A program made the translations under genes and the position numbers. A DNA stretch of 44,638 bases, taken from Acidobacteriota bacterium (GTDB lineage Bacteria > Acidobacteriota > Terriglobia > Bryobacterales > Bryobacteraceae). The notes under the pieces were generated by a model that worked only from the letters and a program-made list of their open reading frames with translations, did no database searches and was not told the origin of the DNA. The stretch spans positions 1-44,638 of the forward strand of contig JANXXI010000389.1 in NCBI GenBank assembly GCA_025350695.1, read 5' to 3'. Positions 33,803 through 42,894 of the stretch are shown here, piece after piece; within the stretch, counting starts at the first letter, position 1, and each line of letters begins with the position of its first letter.

Positions 33803-34483
33803 CTACTTTTTCGGAGCTCCTGGGGGAGGGACTGCGGCAGCAGGAGGCGCGGTGGCGGCAAATTCAGCAAGCGTTGCGGACTTCCACTCGCCTTTGCCGT
33901 CGACCTCCTTGCGGACGGACTTCACCAGGTCAATTGGCATTGTGTCAGCCCTGTTCCCCCAAGTGTTGCGAACATAGGTTGCAACCGCGGCGATTTCTTC
34001 ATCCTCCAACATGGCCCAGGAGGGCATTTTACTGTTATACGTTTGCCCCTTCACCACAAAATCGCCGTTAATGCCGTTCATCAAGATCGCCGCCAAACGA
34101 CGCTTGTCGCCCAGCACATATTCGGAACCGGCCAATGGAGGATAACTGCCGGGCACCCCGAGTCCTGATTCCTGATGGCATTGCATGCAGGAATTGAATA
34201 TCTCGCGGCCCAGCTTCATTGGATCCTGGGGAGGAGCCACAACTGCTGGTCCGCCGATGGGGCGCTCGGCCAAGCCATCTCCTTTCCAAGTGCCGCCATA
34301 GTAGCCCATGTAAAAACCGCCACACAGTAAGTAGAGGAAGCAGGTGATGATATAGGAAACCGGCGTTGGGCTGATGCCATCCCGCGGCTCCTCCATTTCC
34401 CGCATCGCCGCCGTATGGATCCGAAAGACCGAATCCTCATCGGGATGCATCTGAATTGGATCGCTGTTTTTCTGATCGCTCAT
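33803..34483 (-). CDS. Membrane-anchored monohaem cytochrome c, CcoP-like
   Basis: 226 residues from ATG at 34483, overlapping the ccoO stop (ATGA). One N-terminal membrane helix (PVSYIITCFLYLLCGGFYMG), then a single class I cytochrome c domain with CMQCH near residue 108 and distal Met in NSKMPSWAMLEDEEIAAVAT near 160, and a Pro/Ala-rich tail. True CcoP has two CxxCH motifs; only one is present here. By position it should replace CcoP in electron entry to CcoN. An upstream extension to 34726 exists but overlaps ccoO. Confidence 0.82.
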   Translation of the reverse strand: MSDQKNSDPIQMHPDEDSVFRIHTAAMREMEEPRDGISPTPVSYIITCFLYLLCGGFYMGYYGGTWKGDGLAERPIGGPAVVAPPQDPMKLGREIFNSCMQCHQESGLGVPGSYPPLAGSEYVLGDKRRLAAILMNGINGDFVVKGQTYNSKMPSWAMLEDEEIAAVATYVRNTWGNRADTMPIDLVKSVRKEVDGKGEWKSATLAEFAATAPPAAAVPPPGAPKK

Positions 34484-35094
34484 TGCTGGGCCTCGGGCAA
34501 GGGGAAGGATTGATTCAACCACTTGAGATAAGCGATCAACTGCTCGCCGCGTTCGTTTGGAACGATGGCGACCACCGAGCCACGATTGGGGTATCCATCC
34601 GGCACTTTGATCGCGCCGGCGCGCGGCGACTCGCCCTGCTTTACCTCGTCGAACAGGTAATAGAAGCGGGGCATCACCGAACCCGGGGATGTGATCTGCG
34701 GATCGTACAGATGTAGAGAATGCCAATCGCGGGATGGTTGCCTTGCGCCAATGTTGGCGAGGTCGGGGCCGGTGCGCATGGTGCCCAACTGGTGCGGGTA
34801 GTCATAGATGTAATCCCGCGGTACGCTGCGCCGGGTGCCCCAACCGCGACGGATATCGGCGCCATAACCTTTCATGCGGACTTGCTGCGAATGGCAGTAA
34901 ATACAGCCGTGCGAGATGTACTCGGCGCGTCCTTTATGGTTGTCGCCGAAGTAAGGCATCGGATACTTCACACCATCTTTTTTGGTAACGGGTTTCAGCC
35001 CTTGAAATTGCCAATTCGGTAGGATTACCAATCCGGTGACAGAGCAGGCAATCGTCAAAAAGATGCCGAGTGCGAGGAAGAGTGTACGTCCCAT
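34480..35094 (-). CDS. ccoO: cbb3-type oxidase subunit II (membrane cytochrome c)
   Basis: 204 residues. N-terminal anchor (RTLFLALGIFLTIACSVTGL), haem-binding CIYCHSQQVR near residue 63, RRGWGTRRSVPRDYIYDYPH near 82, MRTGPDLANIGAR near 104 and the distal Met in SPGSVMPRFYYLF near 140; all are CcoO features. The start is placed at ATG 35094, one base after the ccoN stop. Confidence 0.9.
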   Translation of the reverse strand: MGRTLFLALGIFLTIACSVTGLVILPNWQFQGLKPVTKKDGVKYPMPYFGDNHKGRAEYISHGCIYCHSQQVRMKGYGADIRRGWGTRRSVPRDYIYDYPHQLGTMRTGPDLANIGARQPSRDWHSLHLYDPQITSPGSVMPRFYYLFDEVKQGESPRAGAIKVPDGYPNRGSVVAIVPNERGEQLIAYLKWLNQSFPLPEAQQ

Positions 35095-35095
35095 A

Positions 35096-36553
35096 TTAAA
35101 CCTTCTGCTCCTCCTCGAGTAGCGCATCCCAATTACGTTCGGAGGTGAATAGCGTCGGATCGGCAAACGTCAGCTTGTGGCGCGCCATCATGCGCCCGAA
35201 GTTTATGAGGAACGCCATGGTGCCGGACAACAGGATCAGGCCGGCTAAGGTGCGCAACTGCAGGAAGGGAATGGTGAATTCAACCACCTTGAGGAACGGG
35301 ATCGCCGGGTCGTTCATCATGAGTCCCTGCTTGACGCCGGCAAAGCACATTGCGCCGCCATAGAGCGCGGTGCCGACGAGAGTGCACCAGAAGTGAATGC
35401 GGATGAGTCTCGCGCTGCTCCACTCTTGGCGCATCAAGCGCGGCATGGCATAGTACATCATGGCGAACATCAGCGGGGCGAAGAAGCCGTACATGCCAAG
35501 ATGCACGTGGCCGATTGTATAATGCGTGAAATGCGTCACCTCCTGATGGGTGCGCAGCGCTTCAAGCGAACCCTGGAAGCTGGCCACCGTGTACATCATG
35601 GAGCCCATGACAGCGAAGCGAAGCGTCGGACTTGTCTTCAGTAGATGGAAGCTGCCGAGCATTGTCATGTGATGGTTAATGCCAATGGTGATAACCGGAA
35701 TAAACATCATCATGCTGCCAACCACCCCGACCGTGATGGTCCAAGCCGGCAACGGGCCGCCGGTCAAGTGGTGTGTCCCTGCCCAGTTATAGAAGATGGC
35801 GTTGGTCCAGAAGCCGACCAGTGAAAGGTGGTAGCTGTGAATTGGTTTGCCGATCACCTTGGGGATTAAGTAGTAAGCTGCCGCGATGCCCGTTGGTGTG
35901 GCGAACAATCCCACGACGTTGTGGCCGTACCACCAGTTGGCGATAGCCTGGGCAACGCCATCCACGGCTCCGAAATTAATGCAAGCTTCGGCCGAAAGCA
36001 CTAGCACCGGAAACCATACTGTGACTGCCATCAGATACCACTGCGAAACGTAGGTATGTTGTGTCTTCTTGCGCGCGTACATCGTGAAGTTCGCAATTAC
36101 GATTACGACGAACGGCAGCACCAGGAACGTCATGGCCCACACTGGGAATTCCAACGTTTCAACGCCCGTGGAATAACCAGCTAGCACGGCAATGACACCA
36201 AGCACCATGCCGAGGTTATAAAGGATTCCGCCTATGATTAGCGGCCCCCGGAAGGGTAATTTCACCTGGCAAAGGCGCGCTTGTAACCAGAGCAGGGTTC
36301 CTGAAGCGGCGAGGCCTCCGAATCCGTAGATTGCCGTATCCCAGTGCACGGGCCGTATGCGGCCGAAAGTCAGCCATTCGTAGTTTAGGAAGTCAGGAGA
36401 GTGTAATTTGATGGAGCTGATGAGCCCGGCGAGTGTGGCAAACGTCAGCCAGAAGAGCGCGGAGGCCCAATAGAGAGTCACGACGACGCGAGCCGAAGAA
36501 TCGGCCTCAATCCTTGCGCGGATTTCCTCCGTCGGCGAATTTACGACGTTCAT
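35096..36553 (-). CDS. ccoN: cbb3-type cytochrome c oxidase subunit I
   Basis: 485 residues, 12 or more membrane helices. It reduces oxygen to water and pumps protons. Conserved histidines: RPVHWDTAIYGFGG near residue 65 (low-spin haem), ANWWYGHNVVGLFATPTG near 207 (CuB), NWAGTHHLTGGPLPAW near 252 (CuB), TIGINHHMT near 287, and YTIGHVHLGMYGFFAPL near 340 (high- and low-spin haem). The spacing is that of CcoN and not of aa3 oxidases. Its ATG overlaps the end of the CcoS-like gene. cbb3 oxidases work at low oxygen. Confidence 0.94.
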   Translation of the reverse strand: MNVVNSPTEEIRARIEADSSARVVVTLYWASALFWLTFATLAGLISSIKLHSPDFLNYEWLTFGRIRPVHWDTAIYGFGGLAASGTLLWLQARLCQVKLPFRGPLIIGGILYNLGMVLGVIAVLAGYSTGVETLEFPVWAMTFLVLPFVVIVIANFTMYARKKTQHTYVSQWYLMAVTVWFPVLVLSAEACINFGAVDGVAQAIANWWYGHNVVGLFATPTGIAAAYYLIPKVIGKPIHSYHLSLVGFWTNAIFYNWAGTHHLTGGPLPAWTITVGVVGSMMMFIPVITIGINHHMTMLGSFHLLKTSPTLRFAVMGSMMYTVASFQGSLEALRTHQEVTHFTHYTIGHVHLGMYGFFAPLMFAMMYYAMPRLMRQEWSSARLIRIHFWCTLVGTALYGGAMCFAGVKQGLMMNDPAIPFLKVVEFTIPFLQLRTLAGLILLSGTMAFLINFGRMMARHKLTFADPTLFTSERNWDALLEEEQKV

Positions 36554-36756
36554 CGACCTTCACCACTCGCTTTGATGGATTCCGGAAAGCGGTCGGTGAC
36601 CTCACCGATAGGCTCGCCATCGTCGAAAATCATGCGGGATGCATCGCGGAGATTTTGGAACTCGCCGCGGCGGACAGCCCAGGCGAGCAGCCAGACCATC
36701 GTGATCCCAGCGAAGAGGGCAAAAGACCAAATGAAAATGAAGACAAAGAACATGCT
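36550..36756 (-). CDS. ccoS: CcoS-like cbb3 oxidase assembly protein
   Basis: 68 residues from ATG at 36756; a TTG at 36804 would add 16 residues before the membrane helix. One helix (FFVFIFIWSFALFAGITMVW) is followed by LLAWAVRRGEFQNLRDASRM and IFDDGEP, which matches the C-terminal half of CcoS (WAVRSGQFDDL.....ILFDD). CcoS is needed for haem/copper insertion in CcoN. Its stop overlaps the ccoN start (ATGA). Having ccoS first and ccoI late, with no ccoG, ccoH or ccoQ, is unusual. The start choice is uncertain because no good ribosome binding site is seen. Confidence 0.75.
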   Translation of the reverse strand, partial: SMFFVFIFIWSFALFAGITMVWLLAWAVRRGEFQNLRDASRMIFDDGEPIGEVTDRFPESIKASGEGR

Positions 36757-36914
36757 TGCGCGCGAAAGCGCCTCCCCCAATTGTGGAGGCAGGTTGTGCG
36801 CCAAAAGCGACTACCGAGTATTCAACGGTTTAGGCCTTCTTTACTGTGGGTTGACCCATCCGAATTGGACCCAGAGTGGGGCAAATCACCCAGTTGGATC
36901 TGCGCCGGGGTGCG

Positions 36915-37379
36915 TTATTTGGCCGGGTAACGCGGCAGGGGTGCGGGGTAATGCTGATCCGCGTATGGTTGTTGATCGGTTTGCGGATTGGTCCCGTAAA
37001 GTTGCTCATAGCGGGAGCGCTTGGCTTGCGCCTGATCTAACAGCAATGTAGCTACGCCCCCGGCAACGGCCCCAATAACAGCTGCCTTGCCTCGATCATT
37101 CTGATTAGCCACCAACGCGCCTATGGCCGCTCCTATTGCAACGCCCGTGGTCACTTTGGTGTTGCGTTCCCTGCGCCGTTGTTCCTGATAGGCCACCGAC
37201 TGCGGAGTGGCTGGTAGTTGCGGCCGGTTGGCCTGATAATTGGCATAAAGGTCCATCAGCGCGCCCACCAAAGGCGCCGGGATGGCGTCAAGCGGCGAAG
37301 GCGAGGCGTAGATGGGTTGTTGCGACTGAGCCAGAGCGGTTCCGATGGCGAGCGAGGCAAGGGCAAGTAATTTTTTCAA
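36915..37379 (-). CDS. Secreted glycine-zipper protein
   Basis: 154 residues from TTG at 37379, supported by GGAG 8 bases upstream. Signal peptide KKLLALASLAIGTALAQSQ; then a region with Tyr, Pro and Gln; and a central glycine-zipper segment TTGVAIGAAIGALVANQ with a second AAVIGAVAGGVATLLL, the pattern that lets helices pack in or on membranes. The tail is rich in Gln, Tyr and Pro. Such proteins (Rick_17kDa-like) may sit in the outer membrane, but the function is unknown. It stands alone between the cbb3 operon and the DUF1080 gene. Confidence 0.7.
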   Translation of the reverse strand: MKKLLALASLAIGTALAQSQQPIYASPSPLDAIPAPLVGALMDLYANYQANRPQLPATPQSVAYQEQRRRERNTKVTTGVAIGAAIGALVANQNDRGKAAVIGAVAGGVATLLLDQAQAKRSRYEQLYGTNPQTDQQPYADQHYPAPLPRYPAK

Positions 37380-37526
37380 ACTCGAATCTCCACGATGTTG
37401 CGACGCGGGAGCCGGAATTGGGTTTCAATTAATTGTTGTTAATACTGTCGGAGCCAGTAGCAAGGGTGGTTTCGACGAATACGTTGGGTGCACGGACCGC
37501 CATTTCTGATAAGCTAACCAATCAGT

Positions 37527-38372
37527 ATGAAGCAAAGAGTTTTCTTCCTATTCATCTTTGCGGTTAGCAATACCGCAATCCAGTCCCAGCAACCGAATAA
37601 ATCCAATTATCGAACGTCGCCAACTGGGTATTCGGATACTCCCTACCTGCCCGACGGAAAGTGGCGGGTTCACGACATTGCCCGTCCTAAACCGCCCGTA
37701 GTGACACCAGGCACTTTCAGCAATGACGACAAACCAGGTACCCCCCCTTCGGACGCGATTGTACTTTTTGACGGCAAGGATCTTTCAAAATGGACTGGTG
37801 GCATGACCCGCGACGGCAAGGCGCGGCCTGCTGGTTGGAAGCTGGAAAACGGTTACGTGGAGAGCAATCATGACACCGGCGATCTTGTGAGTAAGGAAAA
37901 GTTCGGCGATATGCAACTGCACCTGGAATTCGCCGCCCCCACTGAAATTGACGGGGACAGCCAATGGCGCGGCAACAGCGGCGTGTTGCTGATGAGCAAT
38001 TACGAAATCCAAGTACTGGATTCCTACAACAACGTCACTTATGCCGATGGGCAGGTTGGGGCGATCTATGGGCAATATCCGCCGCTTGTGAATCCCGCGC
38101 GGCCTCCCGGCAAGTGGCAGATGTACGATATCTTTTTTGAAGCTCCGAAGTTTGAAGGCGGGAAGTTGGTCAAGCCCGCTTATGTCACCGTAATGTTGAA
38201 CGGCGTGATGCTGCACCATCATCAACAAATTATCGGACGAATGGCGCACAAAGTGGTTGGGCTTTACGCGCCGCATGGCGATGAAGAACCATTGGCCTTA
38301 CAAAATCACGATACCAAGGTGCGCTACCGCAATATTTGGGTACGCCGATTGAAAGGATACGATCAGCAATGA
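37527..38372 (+). CDS. Secreted DUF1080 (3-keto-disaccharide hydrolase-like) protein
   Basis: 281 residues with a signal peptide (QRVFFLFIFAVSNTAIQSQ). The concanavalin-like DUF1080 domain starts near residue 75 with AIVLFDGKDLSKWTGG and continues with YVESNHDTGDLVSKEKFGDM, QLHLEFAAP, WRGNSGVLLMSNYEIQVLDS near 150 and PPGKWQMYDIFFEAPKFEGG near 193. DUF1080 proteins hydrolyse 3-keto sugars or glycosides in the periplasm (shown for a few members). Its stop overlaps the start of the SMP-30-like gene (ATGA), so the two proteins are made together. Confidence 0.88.
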   Translation: MKQRVFFLFIFAVSNTAIQSQQPNKSNYRTSPTGYSDTPYLPDGKWRVHDIARPKPPVVTPGTFSNDDKPGTPPSDAIVLFDGKDLSKWTGGMTRDGKARPAGWKLENGYVESNHDTGDLVSKEKFGDMQLHLEFAAPTEIDGDSQWRGNSGVLLMSNYEIQVLDSYNNVTYADGQVGAIYGQYPPLVNPARPPGKWQMYDIFFEAPKFEGGKLVKPAYVTVMLNGVMLHHHQQIIGRMAHKVVGLYAPHGDEEPLALQNHDTKVRYRNIWVRRLKGYDQQ

Positions 38373-39430
38373 ATCGAAGAAATTTCTTGAGCACGGCCGC
38401 ATTAGGCGCGGCGAGCGCGGCGGCGCAGACGCAACGGGATTGGACGGGCAAGAATCCTGTTCGGTATCCGGAACCGGACGTGGTGGTTCTGGATAAACGC
38501 TTCGCCAAATATAAGATTGGTAACACACCCATTCAGCGTCATTGGGTTGGCGCGATGTGGGCTGAAGGGCCGGCTTGGAACGGCGTTGGGCGTTACGTGA
38601 TTTTCAGCGACATTCCCAATGACCGGCAGATGCGTTTTCTCGAGGACGATGGCGGCAAGGTCACTGTTTTCCGGAAGCCGGTAGGATACACGAACGGGAA
38701 CACCTTCGATTATGAGGGCCGACTGATTTCCTGTGAGCACGGCAACCGACGCGTGACTCGTCAGGAATACAACGGTACGACCACGGTCTTGGGTGACAAG
38801 GTTGGCGGAAAGCGATTTAATGCTCCAAACGATGTCATTGTGGCTCCGGATGGCGCGATTTGGTTTACCGATCCAGGCTATGGCAGTCTTGGCGAGTATG
38901 AAGGCAACAAGGGGACGCTTGAGATCAAGGAAGCTGTCTATCGAATCGACAAGTCAGGCAAGTTGGATAAAGTGACCGATGATCTGTACAAGCCCAATGG
39001 ACTGTGCTTTTCTCCGGACTACAAGAAACTGTACATCGCAGATACTGGTGCGACGCACTACGATCAAGCTCCACGGAATGTGCGAGTCTACGACGTGGTG
39101 AATGGTACTTCGCTGAAAGGCGGCAAAGAGTTCACGAACATGAAGCGACAGTATGACAACGGCAAGGCCGTTGTTAATGGCGCAGGCTTGGCGGATGGCA
39201 TTCGTTGTGATACGGACGGTAACGTTTGGATTGGCGCCGGGTGGGTTGGCCCTGGCTATGACGGGGTCCACATCGTCTCTCCGGATGGAACGCTCATCGG
39301 GCAAATCTTGTTACCGGAGATTTGCTCTAACCTTTGTTTTGGCGGGGCGAAGCGGAACCGGCTGTTCATGACTGGTAGCCAGTCCCTTTATTCGGTTTAT
39401 ACCGAGGCCATAGGGGCGGGAATCGCCTAA
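38369..39430 (+). CDS. SMP-30/gluconolactonase-family protein with Tat signal
   Basis: 353 residues. Twin-arginine signal MNRRNFLSTAALGAASAAA, hence folded export. Six-bladed propeller pattern of SMP-30/gluconolactonase: WAEGPAWNGVGRYVIFSDIP near residue 64 (metal-binding Glu), NTFDYEGRLISCEHGNRRV near 109, FNAPNDVIVAPDGAIWFTDP near 148 (metal-binding Asn and the family's ND.....G..w.TD), KPNGLCFSPDYKKLYIADTG near 207 and ADGIRCDTDGNVWIG near 276. It probably opens a sugar lactone. Together with the DUF1080 protein and the receptor that follows after 18 bases, it suggests a pathway for an oxidised sugar. Confidence 0.88.
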   Translation: MNRRNFLSTAALGAASAAAQTQRDWTGKNPVRYPEPDVVVLDKRFAKYKIGNTPIQRHWVGAMWAEGPAWNGVGRYVIFSDIPNDRQMRFLEDDGGKVTVFRKPVGYTNGNTFDYEGRLISCEHGNRRVTRQEYNGTTTVLGDKVGGKRFNAPNDVIVAPDGAIWFTDPGYGSLGEYEGNKGTLEIKEAVYRIDKSGKLDKVTDDLYKPNGLCFSPDYKKLYIADTGATHYDQAPRNVRVYDVVNGTSLKGGKEFTNMKRQYDNGKAVVNGAGLADGIRCDTDGNVWIGAGWVGPGYDGVHIVSPDGTLIGQILLPEICSNLCFGGAKRNRLFMTGSQSLYSVYTEAIGAGIA

Positions 39431-39448
39431 GGGGACCTGTAACGATTT

Positions 39449-42331
39449 ATGAACAGGGTGCGCCTACTTTCTTTGCGTACCCTTCCCCTTTTCCTAATCC
39501 TTTTGCCCTGCTTTTCGCAGACCGCCACCGTCAGAGGGCTCGTGGCTGACGAGAGCGCGGCGATCATTCCCGGAGCCAAAGTGGTTCTTGTCAGTCCCAG
39601 CGGCAGATCTCAAACCAAAACGGCCGGAAATGACGCGACCTACACCTTCACAGGTCTTGCGCCCGGCGAATATACGTTGGCGGCGACGGCTCCTGAAATG
39701 GCTTTGGCCCCTCTTAAAGTCGTTCTGAAAGCCGGCGTGCAGTCAATCGATCTTAAGTTGAAGGTCATGGCTGCATCGCAAAAAGTGACAGTGAACGACA
39801 GCAACGGTGGCGCGGCCGTTGGCACCGATCCTTCGGCAAACGCAGGCGCGTTGATTTTACGGGGTCAGGATTTGGAAGCATTGGCGGATAATCCGGAAGA
39901 TTTGGCGGCCGACCTTGCCGCACTTGCTGGGCCGTCTGCTGGACCGAATGGCGGAGCGATTTTCATTGACGGTTTTAGTGGGGGACAGCTGCCGTCGAAA
40001 GACTCCATTCGTGAAATCCGCATCAATCAAAATCCTTTTTCGCCCGAGTACGACAAACTGGGGTTTGGGCGTATTGAGATTTTCACAAAGCCAGGGTCCG
40101 ACAAATTTCGCGGGACTGTTTTCTATAACATTGGTCTGGACGAGTTGAATTCGCGTAACCCGTATGCGGCGCAAAAGGCTCCCTTCTTTTTGCAAGAAGG
40201 CGGTGGAAATATCAGCGGGCCGATTGGTAAGCGGGCGTCTTTCTTTCTGGATCTGCAGGAGCATGCCATCGACAACGGGGCTATCATCAACGGTGTCACT
40301 CTCGATACCGCGACGCTGGCGATTATTGATCCCTACAGCAATGTGCTTTCGATTCCGCAGCGGCGTTTCATGTTCAATCCTCGGTTCGACTATCAGATCA
40401 ATCAGAAGAATACGCTGACCGCTCGATATGCTTATTCGGCTGCCGATGTGCAGGATTCGGGAGTCGGAAGTCTGAACCTAATTTCGCGCGGGGTGCACTC
40501 GAACGACAAGAACCATACTCTCCAATTGACTGAGACGGCTGTGCTGGGTGGCAGCGCGGTGAACGAGACGCGGTTCCAGTATTTGAGGTTGGATGGATCT
40601 AGGGTGTCGAAAGACTTGTCGCCGGCGGTGCAGGTGCTGGGCGCGTTCAATGGCGGTGGCGCACAAACGGGTTTGGGTATCGGACAAGATAATTATGAAT
40701 TGCAGAACTACACTTCAATCGCGCGGGGAAAGCATACTTGGCGCTTTGGGGTGCGGTTGCGGACGGAGCGGTTGTCGAATGATTCGTCGTCGAATTTTGG
40801 GGGCACTTATACGTTCTCAGGAAATGGAAGCTTGTCCTCGATTGAGAGCTACCGCCGGACACTGCAATTACAGAAGGCTGGACTTGGATGGGCACAGATT
40901 CGAGCGCAGGGCGGCGGCGCGAGTCAGTTCACCATCAATAGTGGGCAGACGAAGCTGATTTTGAATCAAGTGGATGCCGGGATTTTCGCTGGGGATGACT
41001 TTCGGTGGCGGCCGAATATAACGGTCAGCTACGGGGTGAGGTATGAAGCGCAGACGAACTTGGGCGACCATACCAATGTGGCGCCGCGAGTGGGAATTGC
41101 TTGGGCGCCTGGGGGCGCGAAGGGTAAATCAAAGACAGTAATTCGGGCTGGTTTTGGTATGTTCCACGATCGCTTTGTTTTGACCAATACTCTGACGGCG
41201 ACGCGGTATAACGGCGTGACTCAGCAGCAGTCTGTGTTCGTGAATCCTGACTTCTTTAAGGTGATTTCTTCGGGTGGCGATTTCGCTCAAGCAGACCTTA
41301 TTCCGCCGATTCCGCCGATTCAGACGATTCAACAAATCAGCGGAAGTTTGCGGTCGCCGTACATTATGCAATCGGCGCTTGGAGTGGAGCGGCAGCTGCC
41401 GCGCAACACGACCTTAGCGGTCACTTACGCTGATGCGCACGGCGTGCATTTTCTGCGGTCGGAAGCAATCAATGCGCCGATTGGCGGCGTCTATCCGTTA
41501 GGCAGGCCCTCAGCAGTATTTCTGATGGGATCGTCCGGTATCTACAACCAGCACCAATTGATCACCAACGTGACATCGAAGGTGAATTCCAGTTTTACGA
41601 TCTTTTCCTATTACGTGATCAACCGCGCGAAGAGTAATACAGAGGGCCTTGGGACGTTTCGCGCCAATCCTTATAGTGACGTTGGTGAGTACGGGCCCGC
41701 GTCCACCGATATTCACCAGCGTGTGTCGTTCGGTGGAACGCTCATCCCGAAGTATGGTGTGCGGTTGAGTCCGCTGTTGACGGTGGAATCGGGGTCGCCG
41801 TTTGACATTACAGCAGGGAGAGATATTTATGGGGACACGCTGTTCAACGGCCGGCCGGGGTTTGCCACGAACGCGAACAAAGCCGGAGTTGTGCAGACTT
41901 CTTATGGGCTGCTTGATCCCAACCCTACACCGGATCAGCGGCTGGTTCCTCGTAATTACGGCCGTGGACCGGGGGCGATTCTGTTCAACCTTCGAATCGC
42001 GAAAACATTGACGTTTGGCGCCGCGCCGGAAGTAGGTGGCCCGCAGACGACTCGATTGCCCGGCGACGGTCAGCGGCAAACTGGCGGCGTATTTAGTTCC
42101 GGGTCATCCAGCGGTCCAGGCTCTGTTGGAACGCGTTATAGCGTGGTGCTGCAACTTTCTATCAGAAACTTGTTGAATCACAATAATCCTGGGCCGATCA
42201 ACGGAAACATTACGTCGCCCTTGTTTGGGCGGGCGAACCAAGGGGCAGGGGCGGGCGTTCCTGGTGGCACTGGATTTTCAGAGGCTGCCAACAACCGTCG
42301 TCTGGAAATTCAAATGCGTTTTACGTTTTGA
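39449..42331 (+). CDS. TonB-dependent receptor-like outer membrane protein with carboxypeptidase-regulatory domain
   Basis: 960 residues. Signal peptide (TLPLFLILLPCFSQT), a CarboxypepD_reg domain at residues about 25-110 (ATVRGLVADESAAIIPGAKV ... YTFTGLAPGEYTLAATAPE), a degenerate plug with GGAIFIDGFSGGQLPSKDSI near 170 and FSPEYDKLGFGRIEIFTKPG near 195, then a barrel ending RLEIQMRFTF. The last residues are aromatic, as needed for outer-membrane assembly. The plug is shorter and more divergent than in the receptor at 25495. It follows the SMP-30-like gene on the same strand, so it may import the product or substrate of those two enzymes. Its end overlaps the convergent SRPBCC-like gene by 11 bases. 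Confidence 0.88.
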   Translation: MNRVRLLSLRTLPLFLILLPCFSQTATVRGLVADESAAIIPGAKVVLVSPSGRSQTKTAGNDATYTFTGLAPGEYTLAATAPEMALAPLKVVLKAGVQSIDLKLKVMAASQKVTVNDSNGGAAVGTDPSANAGALILRGQDLEALADNPEDLAADLAALAGPSAGPNGGAIFIDGFSGGQLPSKDSIREIRINQNPFSPEYDKLGFGRIEIFTKPGSDKFRGTVFYNIGLDELNSRNPYAAQKAPFFLQEGGGNISGPIGKRASFFLDLQEHAIDNGAIINGVTLDTATLAIIDPYSNVLSIPQRRFMFNPRFDYQINQKNTLTARYAYSAADVQDSGVGSLNLISRGVHSNDKNHTLQLTETAVLGGSAVNETRFQYLRLDGSRVSKDLSPAVQVLGAFNGGGAQTGLGIGQDNYELQNYTSIARGKHTWRFGVRLRTERLSNDSSSNFGGTYTFSGNGSLSSIESYRRTLQLQKAGLGWAQIRAQGGGASQFTINSGQTKLILNQVDAGIFAGDDFRWRPNITVSYGVRYEAQTNLGDHTNVAPRVGIAWAPGGAKGKSKTVIRAGFGMFHDRFVLTNTLTATRYNGVTQQQSVFVNPDFFKVISSGGDFAQADLIPPIPPIQTIQQISGSLRSPYIMQSALGVERQLPRNTTLAVTYADAHGVHFLRSEAINAPIGGVYPLGRPSAVFLMGSSGIYNQHQLITNVTSKVNSSFTIFSYYVINRAKSNTEGLGTFRANPYSDVGEYGPASTDIHQRVSFGGTLIPKYGVRLSPLLTVESGSPFDITAGRDIYGDTLFNGRPGFATNANKAGVVQTSYGLLDPNPTPDQRLVPRNYGRGPGAILFNLRIAKTLTFGAAPEVGGPQTTRLPGDGQRQTGGVFSSGSSSGPGSVGTRYSVVLQLSIRNLLNHNNPGPINGNITSPLFGRANQGAGAGVPGGTGFSEAANNRRLEIQMRFTF

Positions 42332-42857
42332 TGTCTTGCGACTCGCAAGCTGTTTTGATCTGACGCAGCATCTCTTTACGGATCAGTCCACTGAAGGGCC
42401 GGATCACGGTCCAGTAGCAACGGAAGAAAATGCGCTCCGGATTGCGGAAGCATTTTACGCGCGTCTCTGTAGTGAGCAGGCTTCCCGACGTATGGTCATG
42501 GATCAAGAAGTTGAATGCGGATTTTGCATAACCAGGGTCTTTGAAGGAAACGAACTGGCTGGGTGGAATTTCCTGAAGGCAACCAGTGGGCGTCCAGAAA
42601 CGACCCACCAAGCCAATCAGTACTTCGATGTTCGGGACGTCGGAGAGCAATAGAAATCCACGCTGCCAAAAAGTTTCGAGCGTGACGGCCTTGGCCTTAC
42701 GCCCTCCGGAGCGGATCAAGAGCAGCGCCCGTACGATCACCGAGGCGCGGAAATCCATCGTCTTCATGGTTCGATAAACCTCTTCCCTGGATGCGTTGAT
42801 TACGGTTTGATGGTACTCTCGTACATCGTAGTCCGGCATGGCTTCGTGAAGAGTCAT
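42321..42857 (-). CDS. SRPBCC-fold-like protein of unknown function
   Basis: 178 residues. The beginning (HQTVINASREEVYRTMKTMD) is the usual 'v..s.eeVw..l' opening of START/SRPBCC ligand-binding domains. The middle has strands (LQEIPPSQFVSFKDPGYAKS, HDHTSGSLLTTETRVKCF) and the last helix starts near WTVIRPFSGLIRKEMLRQIK, as expected for this fold. It is related to small uncharacterised bacterial proteins, with no enzyme motif. The start at 42857 is the first ATG; 42839 is an alternative. It faces the secreted GlcG-like gene head-to-head with 37 bases between starts. Confidence 0.65.
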   Translation of the reverse strand: MTLHEAMPDYDVREYHQTVINASREEVYRTMKTMDFRASVIVRALLLIRSGGRKAKAVTLETFWQRGFLLLSDVPNIEVLIGLVGRFWTPTGCLQEIPPSQFVSFKDPGYAKSAFNFLIHDHTSGSLLTTETRVKCFRNPERIFFRCYWTVIRPFSGLIRKEMLRQIKTACESQDIKT

Positions 42858-42894
42858 TGCCTACACAATTCCTGCTTGGAGAGGAGATTTTCGA

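Noticed and set aside
34484-34726. N-terminal extension of the monohaem cytochrome gene by 81 codons
   Set aside because: It lies inside ccoO in another frame, is Arg-rich and lacks a signal, while the ATG at 34483 overlaps the ccoO stop in the usual way.
36433-37051. Overlapping plus-strand frames of 165 and 159 codons across the ccoS region
   Set aside because: They are antisense to ccoN and ccoS and have no domain features; the minus-strand genes are well supported.
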